From contig CAMCEN010000006.1 in assembly GCA_945873855.1 (NCBI GenBank), forward strand, positions 1 through 64,000: a stretch of 64,000 bases of DNA, read 5' to 3'. The notes below the pieces were generated by a model. The model ran no database searches and was not told the DNA's origin. It saw only the letters and a program-made list of their open reading frames with translations. Both the position numbers and the translations under genes were made by a program. Shown here in pieces: positions 63,963 through 64,000 of the stretch. The stretch comes from an uncultured Campylobacter sp. (GTDB lineage: Bacteria > Campylobacterota > Campylobacteria > Campylobacterales > Campylobacteraceae). Each line of letters opens with the position of its first letter. Position 1 is the first letter of the stretch.

Positions 63963-64000
63963 TACTTGCTAAAAACAAAGTTTAAGTATGTTTTGGCAAT

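Overview
The window reads as chromosomal DNA of a Campylobacter or a very close campylobacterial relative; the species cannot be named from the sequence alone. Support comes from the low-GC code, the Campylobacter-type gene families (UPF0323 lipoprotein, QueH, split b/b' ATP synthase stalk genes, periplasmic LigE-type DNA ligase, PglC/PglD), sigma-54 promoters before flagellar genes, and gene orders recalled from C. jejuni: proB-fmt-birA-parA-parB-atpF'FHAGDC-exbB-exbD-tonB/tolA-tolB, rpmE-rsmI-rlmB-...-alaC-hom-yraN-trxA-trxB, rpsA-small membrane protein-serA, and purD-...-PRTase-pnp.

Layout. 0-3.9 kb: 5S rRNA, a ComEA-like DNA-binding protein, a secreted ATP-dependent DNA ligase and two small envelope proteins, separated by repeat-dense non-coding DNA. 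4-9.3 kb: typA (minus), divergent fliK, tRNA-Glu, a lipoprotein and gmhA. 9.6-15.2 kb: phosphoethanolamine transferase, amino-acid transporter, DUF475 membrane protein, rnhB, and an AAA-type ATPase. 15.2-17.1 kb: a small accessory cassette of minus-strand envelope and HNH-like genes facing a helix-turn-helix gene. 17.1-28.9 kb: nrdB, pal-cpoB, queH, rpsA, serA, efp, a chemoreceptor, pglC-pglD. 29.1-38.3 kb: a 6S/purD-motif RNA, purD, lptD, pnp, motAB. 38.3-51.3 kb: proB, fmt, birA, parAB, the whole F1 part of ATP synthase with its b/b' stalk, and the Tol/Ton energy-transducing genes. 51.4-60.3 kb: rpmE, rsmI, rlmB, a RodZ-like protein, alaC, hom, yraN, trxA, trxB, lipoprotein. 60.3-64 kb: uppP (minus) and flgE.

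The outstanding feature is not a gene. Nearly every intergenic space is filled with a perfect 16-bp palindrome, GGAATTCTAGAATTCC, and its half-sites. I found 18 perfect copies by eye, often expanded into tandem arrays (periods 15, 51, 53 and 64 bp), often fused to TAG stop codons, and in places read through as NSRIP or GILEF in proteins. Each palindrome carries two GAATTC sites 2 bp apart. GAATTC is a case of RAATTY, the sequence whose methylation marks self DNA for natural transformation in C. jejuni. The densest non-coding stretches flank a ComEA-like protein and a LigE-type ligase, both tied by family knowledge to DNA uptake. A link between the palindrome and uptake, self-recognition, termination or nucleoid structure is my inference.

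Several other dispersed elements are visible: a 105-bp long-hairpin repeat directly 3' of typA and of serA; a family of hairpins with a conserved core but different outer arms (three copies); REP-like GTCAT...ATCTC palindromes; and degenerate inverted repeats 3' of gmhA and trxB.
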